Assembly: GCF_014230085.1 (NCBI RefSeq)
Contig: NZ_JACHVB010000012.1
Location: forward strand, 310,001 to 374,000
DNA length: 64,000 bases
Direction: 5' to 3'
From: Ruficoccus amylovorans
Lineage (GTDB): Bacteria; Verrucomicrobiota; Verrucomicrobiia; Opitutales; Cerasicoccaceae
In this document: positions 20,961 to 30,183 of the stretch, one piece after another
Layout of the letters: each line of letters starts with the position of its first letter
Numbering within the stretch: position 1 is the first letter of the stretch
Program-made: the position numbers and the translations under genes
Notes under the pieces: generated by a model
Databases searched by the model: none
The model's input: the letters and a program-made list of their open reading frames with translations, nothing else
What the model was told of the DNA's origin: nothing

Positions 20961-21010
20961 ATTGTCCGGTGCGGCCACGCACCCCCTTATTGTCGCGTGC
21001 GGCCACGCAC
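20961..21010. repeat. Short tandem duplication over the PAP2 gene end
   Basis: A 22-bp unit beginning ATTGTC and ending GCGGCCACGCAC occurs at 20961-20982 and again at 20989-21010 with two mismatches. The second copy contains the last codons and stop of the PAP2 gene, so the duplication may have set the present C-terminus. Confidence 0.65.
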
Positions 21011-21679
21011 AGCGGAGCCGAAGAGGACGCCGAAGGCGACGCCCAGGCCGATGCCGCCAAGGATGTCGGCGGGGTGGTGGCGGTTGAGCTGCATGCGCGA
21101 CCACGAGATGCTCCCGGCCAGCGGGTAGGCGATGAGCCCGGCAGGCGGGCAGATGAAGGTCACGACGGTGGCGCTGGCGAAGGCCGTGGTTGTGTGCCCG
21201 GAGGGGAAGCTGTGGTAGCCGTGCTTGAACTGCATCAGGTACATGCCGTCGGCCACGTTTTCGCTGGGCCGGGGGCGACCGATGGCCGGGCGCAGGACGT
21301 TGACCGCGATCCCGCCCCAGAGCGCACCGATGAACACAGCCAGCATGATCCGCTGCCACCGCACGCTTTTAAAAATCACCGCCAGCGGCAGCCCGATGAC
21401 GAACACGATGACGTTGATTTTAAAGAAATCGCCCCAGTAGCTCAATTGGCGGGCGGCGAGGTTGACCGGTGTGAACTCGGGCGGGTGCGTGTCTGCAATG
21501 TACTCGGGCTGGCGGATGTCGGCCAGCCAGGCTTTGTCGTGGGGTAGCATCCAGGCCACGCCCGCCATGACCACAACCAGCCCAAGCACGAACCACGGCC
21601 AGCGCCGCTTAAAGGTGCGCCAGGCGAGGACGTGGAGTTCGCGGGTGAGAGCCCAGAGTTGTCGGAAAATCGGTTTCAT
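20987..21679 (-). CDS. PAP2-family membrane phosphatase
   Basis: This 230-residue integral membrane protein belongs to the type 2 phosphatidic acid phosphatase superfamily. All three catalytic motifs are present: LRPAIGRPRP, YHSFPSGHTTTAF and SRMQLNRHHPAD. Five to six hydrophobic helices surround them. Members dephosphorylate undecaprenyl pyrophosphate, phosphatidylglycerol phosphate or lipid A, and the substrate cannot be decided here. I start at ATG 21679 (MKPIFRQLW). The gene follows the CPBP protease gene by 25 bp and is likely cotranscribed. Envelope enzymes on both sides suggest a cell-wall or lipid carrier role. Confidence 0.88.
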   Translation of the reverse strand: MKPIFRQLWALTRELHVLAWRTFKRRWPWFVLGLVVVMAGVAWMLPHDKAWLADIRQPEYIADTHPPEFTPVNLAARQLSYWGDFFKINVIVFVIGLPLAVIFKSVRWQRIMLAVFIGALWGGIAVNVLRPAIGRPRPSENVADGMYLMQFKHGYHSFPSGHTTTAFASATVVTFICPPAGLIAYPLAGSISWSRMQLNRHHPADILGGIGLGVAFGVLFGSAVRGRTRQ

Positions 21680-21704
21680 GAGATCAGGGAGGAGCGGAAC
21701 GGTT

Positions 21705-22685
21705 TTACGCGGAGAGCGTGTCGGCGGAGAGTTTTTTACGTGGGGCGAGTACGGCCCAGGCACACAGTCCGGTCAGCAGGATGACCGGGAGCAGCCCGTC
21801 CACCATGGCCTGCGTGCCCCAGAGCCATTTCAGGTCGCTGGCGGGGACTTCGACGAACTTCGTGTAAACGGCCCGGAAGCAGACCCACCCGGCATGCACG
21901 CCGACGCAGGGCCAGAGCGTGCCCCCGCGCAGGAAGAGCAGGTTTAAAAAGACGCCGGTGGCGAAGAGGTTGAGAAATTTTAGCCATTCGGGCTCCAGCA
22001 CGATGCCGAGCGCCACCCGCCAGCAGACATCGAAACCGCTCCACCAGTGGACTTCCTGCCCCGGCGGCCAGGAGACATGCTTGAAGTGTACGTAGGCGAA
22101 AAAGAGCGCGGCCAGCGCCACGGCGGGACCGGGCCGCAGGGCGGTGTAAAAGAGCCGCAGGATAAGCCCGCGAAAGAGCATTTCCTCCAGCAGGGCGACG
22201 ACCAGCCCGGCCACGATCCCGAGGGCGAGCTTTTCCAGCAGGTAGCCCGCGCTGAATTGCTCGCTCAACGTCAGCCCGACCGTGACCCACTGAATCAGCG
22301 CGACGATGGCGAGCATGGCCATGCCCGCCAGCCACCACCGCAGCAGGGGCAGGGGGGCGCGGGCCGGGTTGCGGTACCCCAGGCGGCGAAAGGAAAACAG
22401 CCCCGTCCAGCGGAACAGCCACGGCAGCAGCAGGACGACGGGCAGCCAGCGCACGCGGTCGAAGTAGCGGGGAAAGTCTTCCGGTGCCATCCGCGAGGAG
22501 AGCCAGCCGGGGATGGTGTCCGGGGAAGAGGAAGCCCAGGCTTTGACTGCGAAGTAGAGCAGGGGGCTGGCCACGGCGGCGAAGAGCATGGCCCCGAAAA
22601 AAATGAAGACGAGCGCGAGGACGCCTTTCCAACTGGTGCGGTCTTCGTCCAGTCCGAAGAGAATGAAGGGGCGTTCGCGTTGCAT
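21705..22685 (-). CDS. CPBP-family intramembrane metalloprotease
   Basis: The 326-residue polytopic protein carries the CPBP (CAAX protease / Abi) motifs: EEMLFRG with the glutamate pair, FAYVHFKH, and HAGWVCFRAVY. Eukaryotic relatives cleave prenylated proteins; bacterial roles include signalling and bacteriocin immunity and are mostly unknown. The start at ATG 22685 (MQRERPFILFG) is chosen because upstream in-frame sequence is low in hydrophobic content and overlaps the divergent hydrolase promoter. It probably forms a two-gene unit with the PAP2 gene. Confidence 0.85.
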   Translation of the reverse strand: MQRERPFILFGLDEDRTSWKGVLALVFIFFGAMLFAAVASPLLYFAVKAWASSSPDTIPGWLSSRMAPEDFPRYFDRVRWLPVVLLLPWLFRWTGLFSFRRLGYRNPARAPLPLLRWWLAGMAMLAIVALIQWVTVGLTLSEQFSAGYLLEKLALGIVAGLVVALLEEMLFRGLILRLFYTALRPGPAVALAALFFAYVHFKHVSWPPGQEVHWWSGFDVCWRVALGIVLEPEWLKFLNLFATGVFLNLLFLRGGTLWPCVGVHAGWVCFRAVYTKFVEVPASDLKWLWGTQAMVDGLLPVILLTGLCAWAVLAPRKKLSADTLSA

Positions 22686-22897
22686 GGTCCGTCGTCGGTG
22701 AGTGGGGGGCCTGTCCGGCCGGTTAAAAGCGCCCATGCTGCCGCTTGAGGCCCGGAGTGCAACACGCTTTTCACGCCAGCGCAGCGGGGGGAGTACAAAT
22801 CTGACGATGTGGGCGGGCGAATCCGGTTCGGCTTTGGGCGGTGCCCGCATTGACATTCCACACCCGCGCCCGGTAGGGTTGGCGGTTTCAGTCGCAC

Positions 22898-23668
22898 ATG
22901 AAACTTGCACATCGCTATTTCGGCGGAGCGGGCAACGAGCCGCTCATCATCCTGCACGGGTTGCTGGGGTCTTCCCGCAACTGGATCACCATTGGCCGCG
23001 CCCTGGCCGAGGATTACGAGGTCTTCGCGCTGGATCTGCGCAACCACGGCGACTCACCCCACGCCGACACCACCACCTTCGAGGAAATGGCCGCTGACGT
23101 GGAGGAGACCCTTCTCGGGCTCGGGCTGGAAAGCGCGCACCTCATGGGCCACAGCCTGGGGGGGAAGATCGCCATGCACATGGCGGTGAACCGCCCGCAG
23201 CGCGTGCGCAGCCTGATCGTGGTGGACATCGCCCCGAAGGGCTACGCGGCCTACCACGTGGGTGACTTTGAGAGCATGCGTGCGCTCGACCTGAAATCCC
23301 TCACCACCCGCAAGGAGGCCGACACGATCATGAAGGCCACCGTGCCCGATTTCGGGCAGCGGCAGTTTTTGCTGACCAACCTCAAGCGCGACGCCGACGG
23401 CAAGTTCGTCTGGGGCGTGAACCTGGAAGTGCTTTACCGCAACCTCGACCTGTTGCGCACCAACTCGATCCGTGAGGACGAGGTTTACACGGGGCCGTCG
23501 CGGTTCATCCTCGGGCAGTACTCGCGCTTCGTGCGTCCGGAGGACCACGCTATCATTCTGAAGCACTTCCCCAACGTCCGCATCCTTACCGTACCCGACT
23601 GCGGGCACAATCCGCACATCGACCAGCCGAAAGCCTTTCTGGAAGCGCTGCAAAGGCCGGGCGCTTGA
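22898..23668 (+). CDS. Alpha/beta hydrolase, YbfF-like esterase
   Basis: This 256-residue cytosolic hydrolase has the oxyanion segment ILHGLLGSSRNW, the nucleophile elbow GHSLGGK, and the catalytic histidine in PDCGHNPHIDQP. The motif LRNHGDSPH after strand 4 is typical of the YbfF/ABHD11 esterase group, which acts on short acyl esters or acyl-CoA. No signal peptide is present. It stands alone, divergent from the CPBP gene and convergent with uppP. The substrate is unknown. Confidence 0.88.
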   Translation: MKLAHRYFGGAGNEPLIILHGLLGSSRNWITIGRALAEDYEVFALDLRNHGDSPHADTTTFEEMAADVEETLLGLGLESAHLMGHSLGGKIAMHMAVNRPQRVRSLIVVDIAPKGYAAYHVGDFESMRALDLKSLTTRKEADTIMKATVPDFGQRQFLLTNLKRDADGKFVWGVNLEVLYRNLDLLRTNSIREDEVYTGPSRFILGQYSRFVRPEDHAIILKHFPNVRILTVPDCGHNPHIDQPKAFLEALQRPGA

Positions 23669-23756
23669 GCCGAATCCGGTTGCTTCCGCAGTCTTCCGCT
23701 GAAGTGCCCGCGTAATCTGGGCGCATCACGTAAGTGCGGGCGGGAGCGTGTCCTTT

Positions 23757-24848
23757 TTATCCCCAGATAATCGTGGCGGCGACCACCGCAGCCAGCGCCA
23801 GCCGGTACCAGGCAAAGAGCGCGAGGCCGTGGCGGGTCAGGTAGCTGACGAGCCACTTGACCGCGAAGGCGGCGGCGACAGTGGCCACCACGATCCCGAA
23901 GAGAACCGGCCCCAGGTCCAGTGCGGCCAGCATTTGCGGGCCGAGGCTGAGGGCCTTGTAGGCGGAGGCCGCGGAGAGCGTGATAAGGCCGAGCAAAAAG
24001 CTGAATTCAGCGGCCCGCGCCGGGGACAGCCCCACGACGTAGCCGCCGACGATTGTCATCATCGAGCGGCTGGTGCCGGGCCACATCGCCACGCACTGGA
24101 GCAGCCCCACGAGCAGGCTTTGGCGGATGCTCAACTCGTGCAGGTCGGGACCGGATTCGGGGGCACTGGAGCCGTGCCGTGCCCGTCGCCAGCGTTCCAC
24201 ACCGAGCATGAGAAAGGCTCCGCCGACCAGCGCGATCACCACCGGCCACACGCCGAAAAGCACGCTTTCGATAAAATCGTCCAGCAACAGCCCCAGGAAA
24301 GCCGCCGGAAGGAAGCCCGCCATCAGGTTGCGCAGCAGGAGCAGTCCGTTGCGATTTTTACCCAGCAGGCCCTCGACGATGCTCCAGAGGCGTTTCCAGT
24401 AGAGGATGACCACAGCGATGATGGCCCCGCCCTGGATGATGATGGCGTAGGCGTTGGCGGCTTCTTCGAGGGTAAAGGGGGCGGGCTCGCCGGTGGCCGG
24501 GTCGATCCGCTTGCCGGGGATGAGCTGGCCCTCGTCGTCGAGCAGGGGCAGCGGCACGTCCAGCCCGAGAAAGCGGTTTGTCAGGATCAGGTGCCCGGTG
24601 GAGGAAACCGGCAGGTATTCGGTCACGCCCTCGACGATACCGAGGATCAACCCGTCCATATAGGTCAACCCGGTGGCGGTGGGAGTACTCGCGGCGGCGC
24701 TGGGCACTGCCTCATCGGCGGTGGTCACGAGGGGGGAGGCGTCGGTCGTCGCGTTCTGGGCGGCAGCCGCGTCAGCCGGGCTTTGAACCGGGGCGTTGAG
24801 CGGGGCCAGCAGGGTAACCCATAAAAACGACAGCAGTACACGGGACAT
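23757..24848 (-). CDS. uppP: Undecaprenyl-diphosphatase UppP (BacA)
   Basis: UppP recycles undecaprenyl pyrophosphate to the monophosphate carrier for peptidoglycan and other envelope polymers. Catalytic motifs are visible: GIVEGVTEYLPVSSTGHLI and MWPGTSRSMMTIVGG. At 363 residues it is about 90 longer than typical. Residues 1-60 form an added signal-peptide-like helix followed by an Ala/Thr/Pro-rich linker, and residues about 97-127 (PLPLLDDEGQLIPGKRIDP and on) insert a charged loop after the first catalytic motif. Both additions would face outside the membrane core. The gene is divergent from trpD. Confidence 0.95.
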   Translation of the reverse strand: MSRVLLSFLWVTLLAPLNAPVQSPADAAAAQNATTDASPLVTTADEAVPSAAASTPTATGLTYMDGLILGIVEGVTEYLPVSSTGHLILTNRFLGLDVPLPLLDDEGQLIPGKRIDPATGEPAPFTLEEAANAYAIIIQGGAIIAVVILYWKRLWSIVEGLLGKNRNGLLLLRNLMAGFLPAAFLGLLLDDFIESVLFGVWPVVIALVGGAFLMLGVERWRRARHGSSAPESGPDLHELSIRQSLLVGLLQCVAMWPGTSRSMMTIVGGYVVGLSPARAAEFSFLLGLITLSAASAYKALSLGPQMLAALDLGPVLFGIVVATVAAAFAVKWLVSYLTRHGLALFAWYRLALAAVVAATIIWG

Positions 24849-24940
24849 GGGCTAATGGCTATGGCAGGGGGGGGGAATTCACTCAAACCAAATTTTTTTG
24901 GGTGGACACTGACGCATAATATAGGAAAAAAGTTGCTACT

Positions 24941-25990
24941 ATGGGGGTCTGCTATCTCGCAGAATTAACAGATGGGCTCCGGCTGGGCAAAAGCCTCGAT
25001 GCCGGGCAAGCTACGACTGCCGCCGGCCTGTTGGCCGAGGGGGCGGGTACGCTGGACGAACGCCAGGAGTTCGTCGTTGCTCTGCATGAAAAAGGGGAAA
25101 CCGCGCAGGAAGTGGCCGCTTTCGCGAGTGTTTTCCGCGAACTGGCGCGCGACCCGGAACTGGGGCCTATGGCCCAGGATGCGGTGGATATCGTTGGCAC
25201 CGGGGGCGACAAGTCCGGCACGGCGAATATCTCCAGCATGAGCGCGATGGTGGTGGCGAGCCTCGGGGTGCCAGTGGTCAAGCACGGCAACCGCTCCGTC
25301 ACATCCAAATGCGGCAGCGCTGACCTGATCGCTGACCTGGGTTTCCCGCTGGAGGGAGACAACGAGGCCCTGCGTGGCCTCTTCGAGCGGCACAACTTCA
25401 CCTTCCTCTATGCCCCGGCCTTCCACCCGGCCTTTGCCCACATCGGCCCGGTTCGCAAAGCCCTTGGCGCGCAGGGCAAGCGCACGATTTTCAACATTCT
25501 GGGGCCGCTTATCAACCCGTCGCGCCCGCCCTATCAGGTGATGGGGGTTTACTCCCGCGAATGGGTCGAGCCGCTGGCCGATGCCTTTCGCCAACTGGGC
25601 ACGCGGCGCGCGCTGGTCGTCCACGGCCAGCCCTTCGAGGGGGGCGTGCTCGACGAGATGTCCTGCGCCTCCAGCAACGCCGTGGCCGGCGGCGGCGAGC
25701 TGTCCGGGCTCAATGAGCTGTGGCTGCCTGAGAAATTTGACCTGACCCCCTGCGCGATCTCCTCCCTCAAGGGCGGAGACCTCGCCCGCAACCACGAGAT
25801 ACTGGAGGAGCTGGCCGAGGGCCGGGCCACCAACGGACTTGTGGACACGGTGGCGATGAATGCGGGGGCCGCGCTTTGGGTCGCCGGGCGGGCGGATTCT
25901 CCGCTGCTGGGCGTCCACCAGTCAAAACAACAAATAATGGGGGGGGGCTTCCGCAAATGGTTAGAACGATTCAAGGAGGATCTGGGTTGA
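24941..25990 (+). CDS. trpD: Anthranilate phosphoribosyltransferase
   Basis: TrpD transfers phosphoribose from PRPP to anthranilate in tryptophan synthesis. Family motifs are IVGTGGDKSGTANIS, VVKHGNRSVTSKCGSADL and TIFNILGPLINP. The length of 349 residues is normal. No other trp gene is nearby. The stop codon overlaps the start of glmM (TTGA), so translation of the two is coupled even though the pathways are unrelated. Confidence 0.96.
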   Translation: MGVCYLAELTDGLRLGKSLDAGQATTAAGLLAEGAGTLDERQEFVVALHEKGETAQEVAAFASVFRELARDPELGPMAQDAVDIVGTGGDKSGTANISSMSAMVVASLGVPVVKHGNRSVTSKCGSADLIADLGFPLEGDNEALRGLFERHNFTFLYAPAFHPAFAHIGPVRKALGAQGKRTIFNILGPLINPSRPPYQVMGVYSREWVEPLADAFRQLGTRRALVVHGQPFEGGVLDEMSCASSNAVAGGGELSGLNELWLPEKFDLTPCAISSLKGGDLARNHEILEELAEGRATNGLVDTVAMNAGAALWVAGRADSPLLGVHQSKQQIMGGGFRKWLERFKEDLG

Positions 25991-27342
25991 AATTGAGCTA
26001 CTTCGGGACGGACGGCATACGGGGCGCCTGGGGTGGCCCGGTGCTCAACGATGTCTTTGTCCATCATTGCGGCTTCGCCCTGGCTCATTTTCTGAAAAAG
26101 CACAATCCGACCAAGCCGATCACCGTTGTCATCGGGCGTGACACCCGCTCCTCGGGGGAGGAGATCGAGAGTGGCCTGTGCGGTGGACTTTGCACGAACG
26201 GGGTCCATGTCATGCTGCTGGGCGTGGTGCCGACTCCGGCGGTTTCCCAGGTCGTGCGCGAGTTGCAGGCGGACTTGGGCATCGCCATCACCGCTTCGCA
26301 CAACCCGGCCTCGGACAACGGGATCAAACTTTTCGACAACCGCGGGCTCAAGTTCGCGGTCGAGGCGGAGGCCGAAATCGAGGGCTTTATCCGTCGGCAG
26401 TGCGAGCACGCCGACACCATTAAAACCTACACCTGCGGTTACCCTTACGACGGGCAGGGCGTTTACACCAACACGCTCAAATCGATCCTCCACCAGCATT
26501 GCATCAAGGGCTGGAAAATCGTCCTCGACACCGCCAACGGTGCCACCGTCGAAACCAGCCGCCCGGTGCTGGAGCACTTTGGGGCGGAAATCGTGGCTAT
26601 TGGTGACGCCCCCGACGGCACGAATATCAACGCCGGGATCGGCAGCGAGCACCCCGCCCGGATGGCTGAAACCGTCCGTCGCGAAGGCGCCCGTCTGGGG
26701 ATCGCCCACGATGGCGATGGGGACCGGCTGGTGGTCTGCGACGAAAAAGGCGAGACGGTGGACGGCGACGAGTTGCTGGGGATTCTCGCCCTGCACGCGC
26801 TGCGTTCGGGCAAGCTCGCTCACAACACCCTTGTGACCACCGTGCAGAGCAACTTCGGCCTCGACAAGACCCTGGCCGCCGCCGGGGGCAGGGTGGAGAG
26901 GGTCGGTATCGGCGACCGCAACGTACTCCTGCGCATGCGCGCTCTCGGCTGCAACCTGGGCGGGGAAAATTCCGGCCACATTATCCAGCGCGATTATTCG
27001 GTGACGGGCGACGGCCTGCTGGCCGCGGTCAAGCTGATCTCCGTCATGCTCGACACCGGCAAGCCGCTTTCCGCCCTGCGGCGGGAGGTGGAGCTTTTCC
27101 CGCAGGTGACGAAAAACCTCCGCGTGGCCAAAAAGCTCCCGCTGGAGGAATGTCCGAGCCTGTGCGACACGATGAAGCAACTGGAGGCGCAACTCGGGCA
27201 CGAGGGCCGTTTGCTGGTGCGTTATTCGGGCACAGAGCCGAAATTACGGCTGCTGGTGGAGGCTTCGGAGACCTCAATTAGCCAAAAGGGGCTGGATTTG
27301 CTGGTTGAGGCCGCAAAAAAAGACCTCGAAGTGATAGACTAA
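25987..27342 (+). CDS. glmM: Phosphoglucosamine mutase
   Basis: GlmM isomerises glucosamine-6-phosphate to glucosamine-1-phosphate on the way to UDP-GlcNAc. The phosphoserine loop ITASHNPASDNGIKLF (Ser104), the metal loop HDGDGDRLV, and RYSGTEPKLRLL in the last domain are present. The start is a TTG at 25987: GGAGG lies 7 nt upstream and the family N-terminus (KLSYFGTDGIRG) begins there. The TTG overlaps the trpD stop, so the genes are coupled. The 451-residue length is normal. Confidence 0.96.
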   Translation: MKLSYFGTDGIRGAWGGPVLNDVFVHHCGFALAHFLKKHNPTKPITVVIGRDTRSSGEEIESGLCGGLCTNGVHVMLLGVVPTPAVSQVVRELQADLGIAITASHNPASDNGIKLFDNRGLKFAVEAEAEIEGFIRRQCEHADTIKTYTCGYPYDGQGVYTNTLKSILHQHCIKGWKIVLDTANGATVETSRPVLEHFGAEIVAIGDAPDGTNINAGIGSEHPARMAETVRREGARLGIAHDGDGDRLVVCDEKGETVDGDELLGILALHALRSGKLAHNTLVTTVQSNFGLDKTLAAAGGRVERVGIGDRNVLLRMRALGCNLGGENSGHIIQRDYSVTGDGLLAAVKLISVMLDTGKPLSALRREVELFPQVTKNLRVAKKLPLEECPSLCDTMKQLEAQLGHEGRLLVRYSGTEPKLRLLVEASETSISQKGLDLLVEAAKKDLEVID

Positions 27343-27460
27343 CGGTGAACTCCCCCGCGCGCTTCGCGATTTTCGCCGGAAACCGCTTCGGATGGCTGTA
27401 TGTGCGCCTTGGGCATTGACGCCCGCTGCACAATCAGTAATTTACCCACTTCCTACTCCT

Positions 27461-28894
27461 ATGGACACCACGGAAAGCACTTATCAGGAAATCGAACTGA
27501 AGGATCTGGATCCCCGCCTTCGCAAACAGGTAGAAAACGCGCAAAAGTCGATCAGCCGCAACGCCAGCTACGCCATCGACATCTGCACCAACATCCTCCA
27601 GCGCGAGCCCGGATGCCTGGATGTGCGCAAAATACTTCGTACCGCCCAGAAACGCGCCACTGCCGGAAAGACCAGCGGCTTCAGCCGCCTGCTCGGCAGT
27701 GTGACCAGCGCGCCCTTTGCCATCAAGGCCAGCACTCAGCTCAAGAAGGACCCCAAGGCCGCCATGGAGAGCGCCGAGAAGATGCTTTCCAACGACCCGG
27801 CCAATGCCAGCGCCCAGCGCATGCTCGGTCAGGCCGCCGAAGCTCTCGGCCTGTGGGAAACCGCCGCTTTTGCCTACGAAGAAGCCAAGGCCGCCGACCC
27901 CAAGAGTTTGGAAATCAAGCTCGCCCTCGGTAATGCCCTGATCGAGGCCGGACGCGCCCAGGACGCCGTTCATGTGGCGGGCGAAGTCCTCGCCGATCTG
28001 CCGGGCAACGACCAGGCCCAGGAACTCGTCAAACGCGCCTCCGTGGCCGAGTCCATGAAGCGTGGCAAGTGGGAAGAAGAAGGCGGCTTCCGCGACAAGC
28101 TCGCCAACGAAGAAGAGGCCATCGAACTCGAACAGCAGGCGCGTGTCGTCAACGACGAAGAGACGGTCCAGAAGCTCGTCAGCAGAAACCTCAAGCTGCT
28201 GGAAAAAGAGCCCGACAACATGAACCTTTACCGGGACATCATCAACGGCTACCGCAACCTTGAGGACTACGACAAGGCGCTCGAATACCTCAAGATGGCC
28301 CGCGAACGCCCGACTGGCCGTGGTGACACCACACTGGAGCGCCTCGCCAGCGACCTCACCGTCCAGTCCATGCGCAAGCGCATCGCCGGGGTGGAAGAAC
28401 AGCTTGCCGCCAAACCTGACGACGCCTCCCTCCAGCAGCAGATCGAAAGCCTGCGCAAGGAAGAGCACGACTTCCGGCTCAAGAACGCCCGCGAAACTGT
28501 CGAGAAGTACCCGAACGACTACGCCGCCCGTTTCGACCTCGGCCAGCTCCTGTACGAAGACGGCCAGTTTGACGAGGCCATCCAGCAGTTCCAGCAGGCC
28601 CGGCGTAACCCGAAGGTGCGCACCCGCGCCATCCTTTACCTGGGCCGCGCCCTCAACGCCACCGGCAAAAGCGACATGGCCATCGAGCAGCTCAAGGCGG
28701 CCAAGGGCGACGTCATCGGCATGAGCGACCTGAAGAAGGAAATCATTTACGACCTCGCCATCGCCTACACCGAGCACGGCGACGAGGACAGCTCGATCGA
28801 GGAACTGAAGGAAATCTATCAGGACGACATCGGCTACAAGGATGTTTCCGACCGCATCAACGCTTACTACGAGAAGAAAAAGAAAAACCAATAA
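27461..28894 (+). CDS. Cytoplasmic TPR-repeat protein
   Basis: This 477-residue soluble protein is built of TPR-like helical pairs. Examples are around residue 115-150 (NASAQRMLGQAAEALGLWET, then AAFAYEEAKAADP), 255-290 (NLYRDIINGYRNLEDYDKAL) and 365-400 (YAARFDLGQLLYEDGQFDEA). No signal peptide or membrane segment is seen. A charged middle region rich in Glu and Arg could be coiled coil. TPR proteins usually scaffold complexes, and no partner can be named. The start at ATG 27461 (MDTTESTYQEIELKD) is preferred. A small secreted protein gene follows 8 bp later. Confidence 0.75.
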   Translation: MDTTESTYQEIELKDLDPRLRKQVENAQKSISRNASYAIDICTNILQREPGCLDVRKILRTAQKRATAGKTSGFSRLLGSVTSAPFAIKASTQLKKDPKAAMESAEKMLSNDPANASAQRMLGQAAEALGLWETAAFAYEEAKAADPKSLEIKLALGNALIEAGRAQDAVHVAGEVLADLPGNDQAQELVKRASVAESMKRGKWEEEGGFRDKLANEEEAIELEQQARVVNDEETVQKLVSRNLKLLEKEPDNMNLYRDIINGYRNLEDYDKALEYLKMARERPTGRGDTTLERLASDLTVQSMRKRIAGVEEQLAAKPDDASLQQQIESLRKEEHDFRLKNARETVEKYPNDYAARFDLGQLLYEDGQFDEAIQQFQQARRNPKVRTRAILYLGRALNATGKSDMAIEQLKAAKGDVIGMSDLKKEIIYDLAIAYTEHGDEDSSIEELKEIYQDDIGYKDVSDRINAYYEKKKKNQ

Positions 28895-28902
28895 GCTGAT
28901 CC

Positions 28903-29367
28903 ATGCAGAAGGCTTTCACTCTAATGGCCCTTGCCGGGGCCGCACTATTCATGGCCCACGGTCTTGTGGCCGGCCCGCGCCCGATTGACAATCACCGGAC
29001 CCGCTGGGAGTACGAAAACCAGGAATGGAGCGAGCCCAAGGTTATGCTCAATGTGCAGTACCGCGTACCGGTCATTGACACGATCGGCTACCTGGCGGTC
29101 AATTTCAATGAACCGCAGCGCCTGAACCAGCTCCTGGCCAAGATCCGTCCTATCCAGAGCCGGGTGATGGAGCTGAGCCAGGGCACTTTCCAGGGCCGTA
29201 GTTTTCCCGCCGAGACTGAGACCGAGCTGGACAAGCTGCGCACGCAGATGATGTCCGACGTGAGCGCGATCTATGGGGATGCGGCGACCAAGCAGGTCGA
29301 AGCCTACCTTTCCCAGAAGTACTCGCTGGCCGATGCCGGCCCCTTCGGCGGCGGAGTCCTGCGCTAG
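28903..29367 (+). CDS. Small exported protein of unknown function
   Basis: I do not recognise this 154-residue protein. It has a clear signal peptide (MQKAFTLMALAGAALFMAHG, cleavage near LVAG). The mature part has an N-terminal beta-like region with YENQEWSEPKVMLNVQYRVP and a helical C-terminal half rich in Leu, Gln and Glu. No cysteines or lipobox are present. It follows the TPR gene by 8 bp and is presumably in the same operon. Confidence 0.65.
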   Translation: MQKAFTLMALAGAALFMAHGLVAGPRPIDNHRTRWEYENQEWSEPKVMLNVQYRVPVIDTIGYLAVNFNEPQRLNQLLAKIRPIQSRVMELSQGTFQGRSFPAETETELDKLRTQMMSDVSAIYGDAATKQVEAYLSQKYSLADAGPFGGGVLR

Positions 29368-29676
29368 AGCTGAGTCTCGGGCGCTTGGCCCCGAAGGCGC
29401 GTTTTTCCATTTGAAAATACCCGGGCTTCGGGTATGTTCTTTGGCAGAGTCCTCTTCTGTGTACGAAAACCTAACGTCTGCTCTTATCCTTTTCTCATAT
29501 ACTGGGAGCTCGACCCCGGAGTGTGAATGTCAAGCCGTAAACCGGAAGACAGAAGCCAACCGGAGAGCACCCACCTTAAACTGATTAGGTTAACAGAGCA
29601 CACACTTAATTCGGCACGTGCAGAGGATTCTGTTTTTTTATCGCCCTGCATAGGGCACGGCCTTTATTTTTCGCTC
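29368..29676. other. 309-bp spacer with hairpins, no gene
   Basis: A terminator-like structure lies at about 29382-29407 (GGGCGCTTGGCCCCGAAGGC, then GCGTTTTT). It is followed by a second stem at 29417-29435 (ATACCCG/CGGGTAT). The part after 29450 is AT-richer, with rare-codon content in every frame. An open frame from 29527 that joins the next gene has GGAG upstream, but its codon use is unlike the neighbours, so I treat it as leader sequence. Confidence 0.5.
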
Positions 29677-30183
29677 ATGCTTGAACAGCGCCCGCTTGTC
29701 CTGCGCAGTAACCGTTTCCTCGGGGCCGCCCTGCTCGAACGCGACCTGGTGAGCAACGCCGACCTGGAAACCGCCAACGAGAAGCTGCTTGAGGTCGTAC
29801 AGGCTGGCGACCTGCGTTCGGCGAGCCTGTTGAACATCCTCATCTTCGAGCTCAAGGCACTCGATGAGACCAAGCTGATCGACAGCCTGATGGAGCGGGA
29901 TGAGGTCAGCCTGATTGACCTTGGGAACTACGATTTGGGCAAGTTCCGCGAAATGCGCGTCAACATCGACGTGTGCTGGGCCACCTTCACGATCCCCTTT
30001 GACCGGGTGGAGGACTTTTACATGGTGGCGACCGGCTACTATCTGAGCGAACCGGCCAAGCAATACTGGGCCGAGCAGTTTGACGGCAATATCCTGTGGT
30101 ACGTGGCCAGCATCACCTCGATTGCCGAAGCCCTCGACCGTGCCGGTCGTGAGCTGGGCGAGCTCAAGGAGGCCGAAAGCTGA
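29677..30183 (+). CDS. Protein with MshEN-like N-terminal domain
   Basis: The 168-residue protein starts with a segment (RFLGAALLERDLVSNADLET) resembling the MshEN domain of type II secretion and pilus ATPases, which in some proteins binds cyclic di-GMP. The C-terminal half contains aromatic-rich SEPAKQYWAEQF and no recognised domain. I start at ATG 29677 (MLEQRPLVLRSN); a start at 29527 is possible but that stretch looks non-coding. It heads a three-gene cluster with a response regulator and a protein of unknown function, so a signalling role is plausible. Confidence 0.55.
   Translation: MLEQRPLVLRSNRFLGAALLERDLVSNADLETANEKLLEVVQAGDLRSASLLNILIFELKALDETKLIDSLMERDEVSLIDLGNYDLGKFREMRVNIDVCWATFTIPFDRVEDFYMVATGYYLSEPAKQYWAEQFDGNILWYVASITSIAEALDRAGRELGELKEAES

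Noticed and set aside
29527-29676. N-terminal extension of the MshEN-like protein from ATG 29527
   Set aside because: A GGAG precedes it, but the codons are AT-rich and unlike neighbouring genes, and the domain starts only after 29677.
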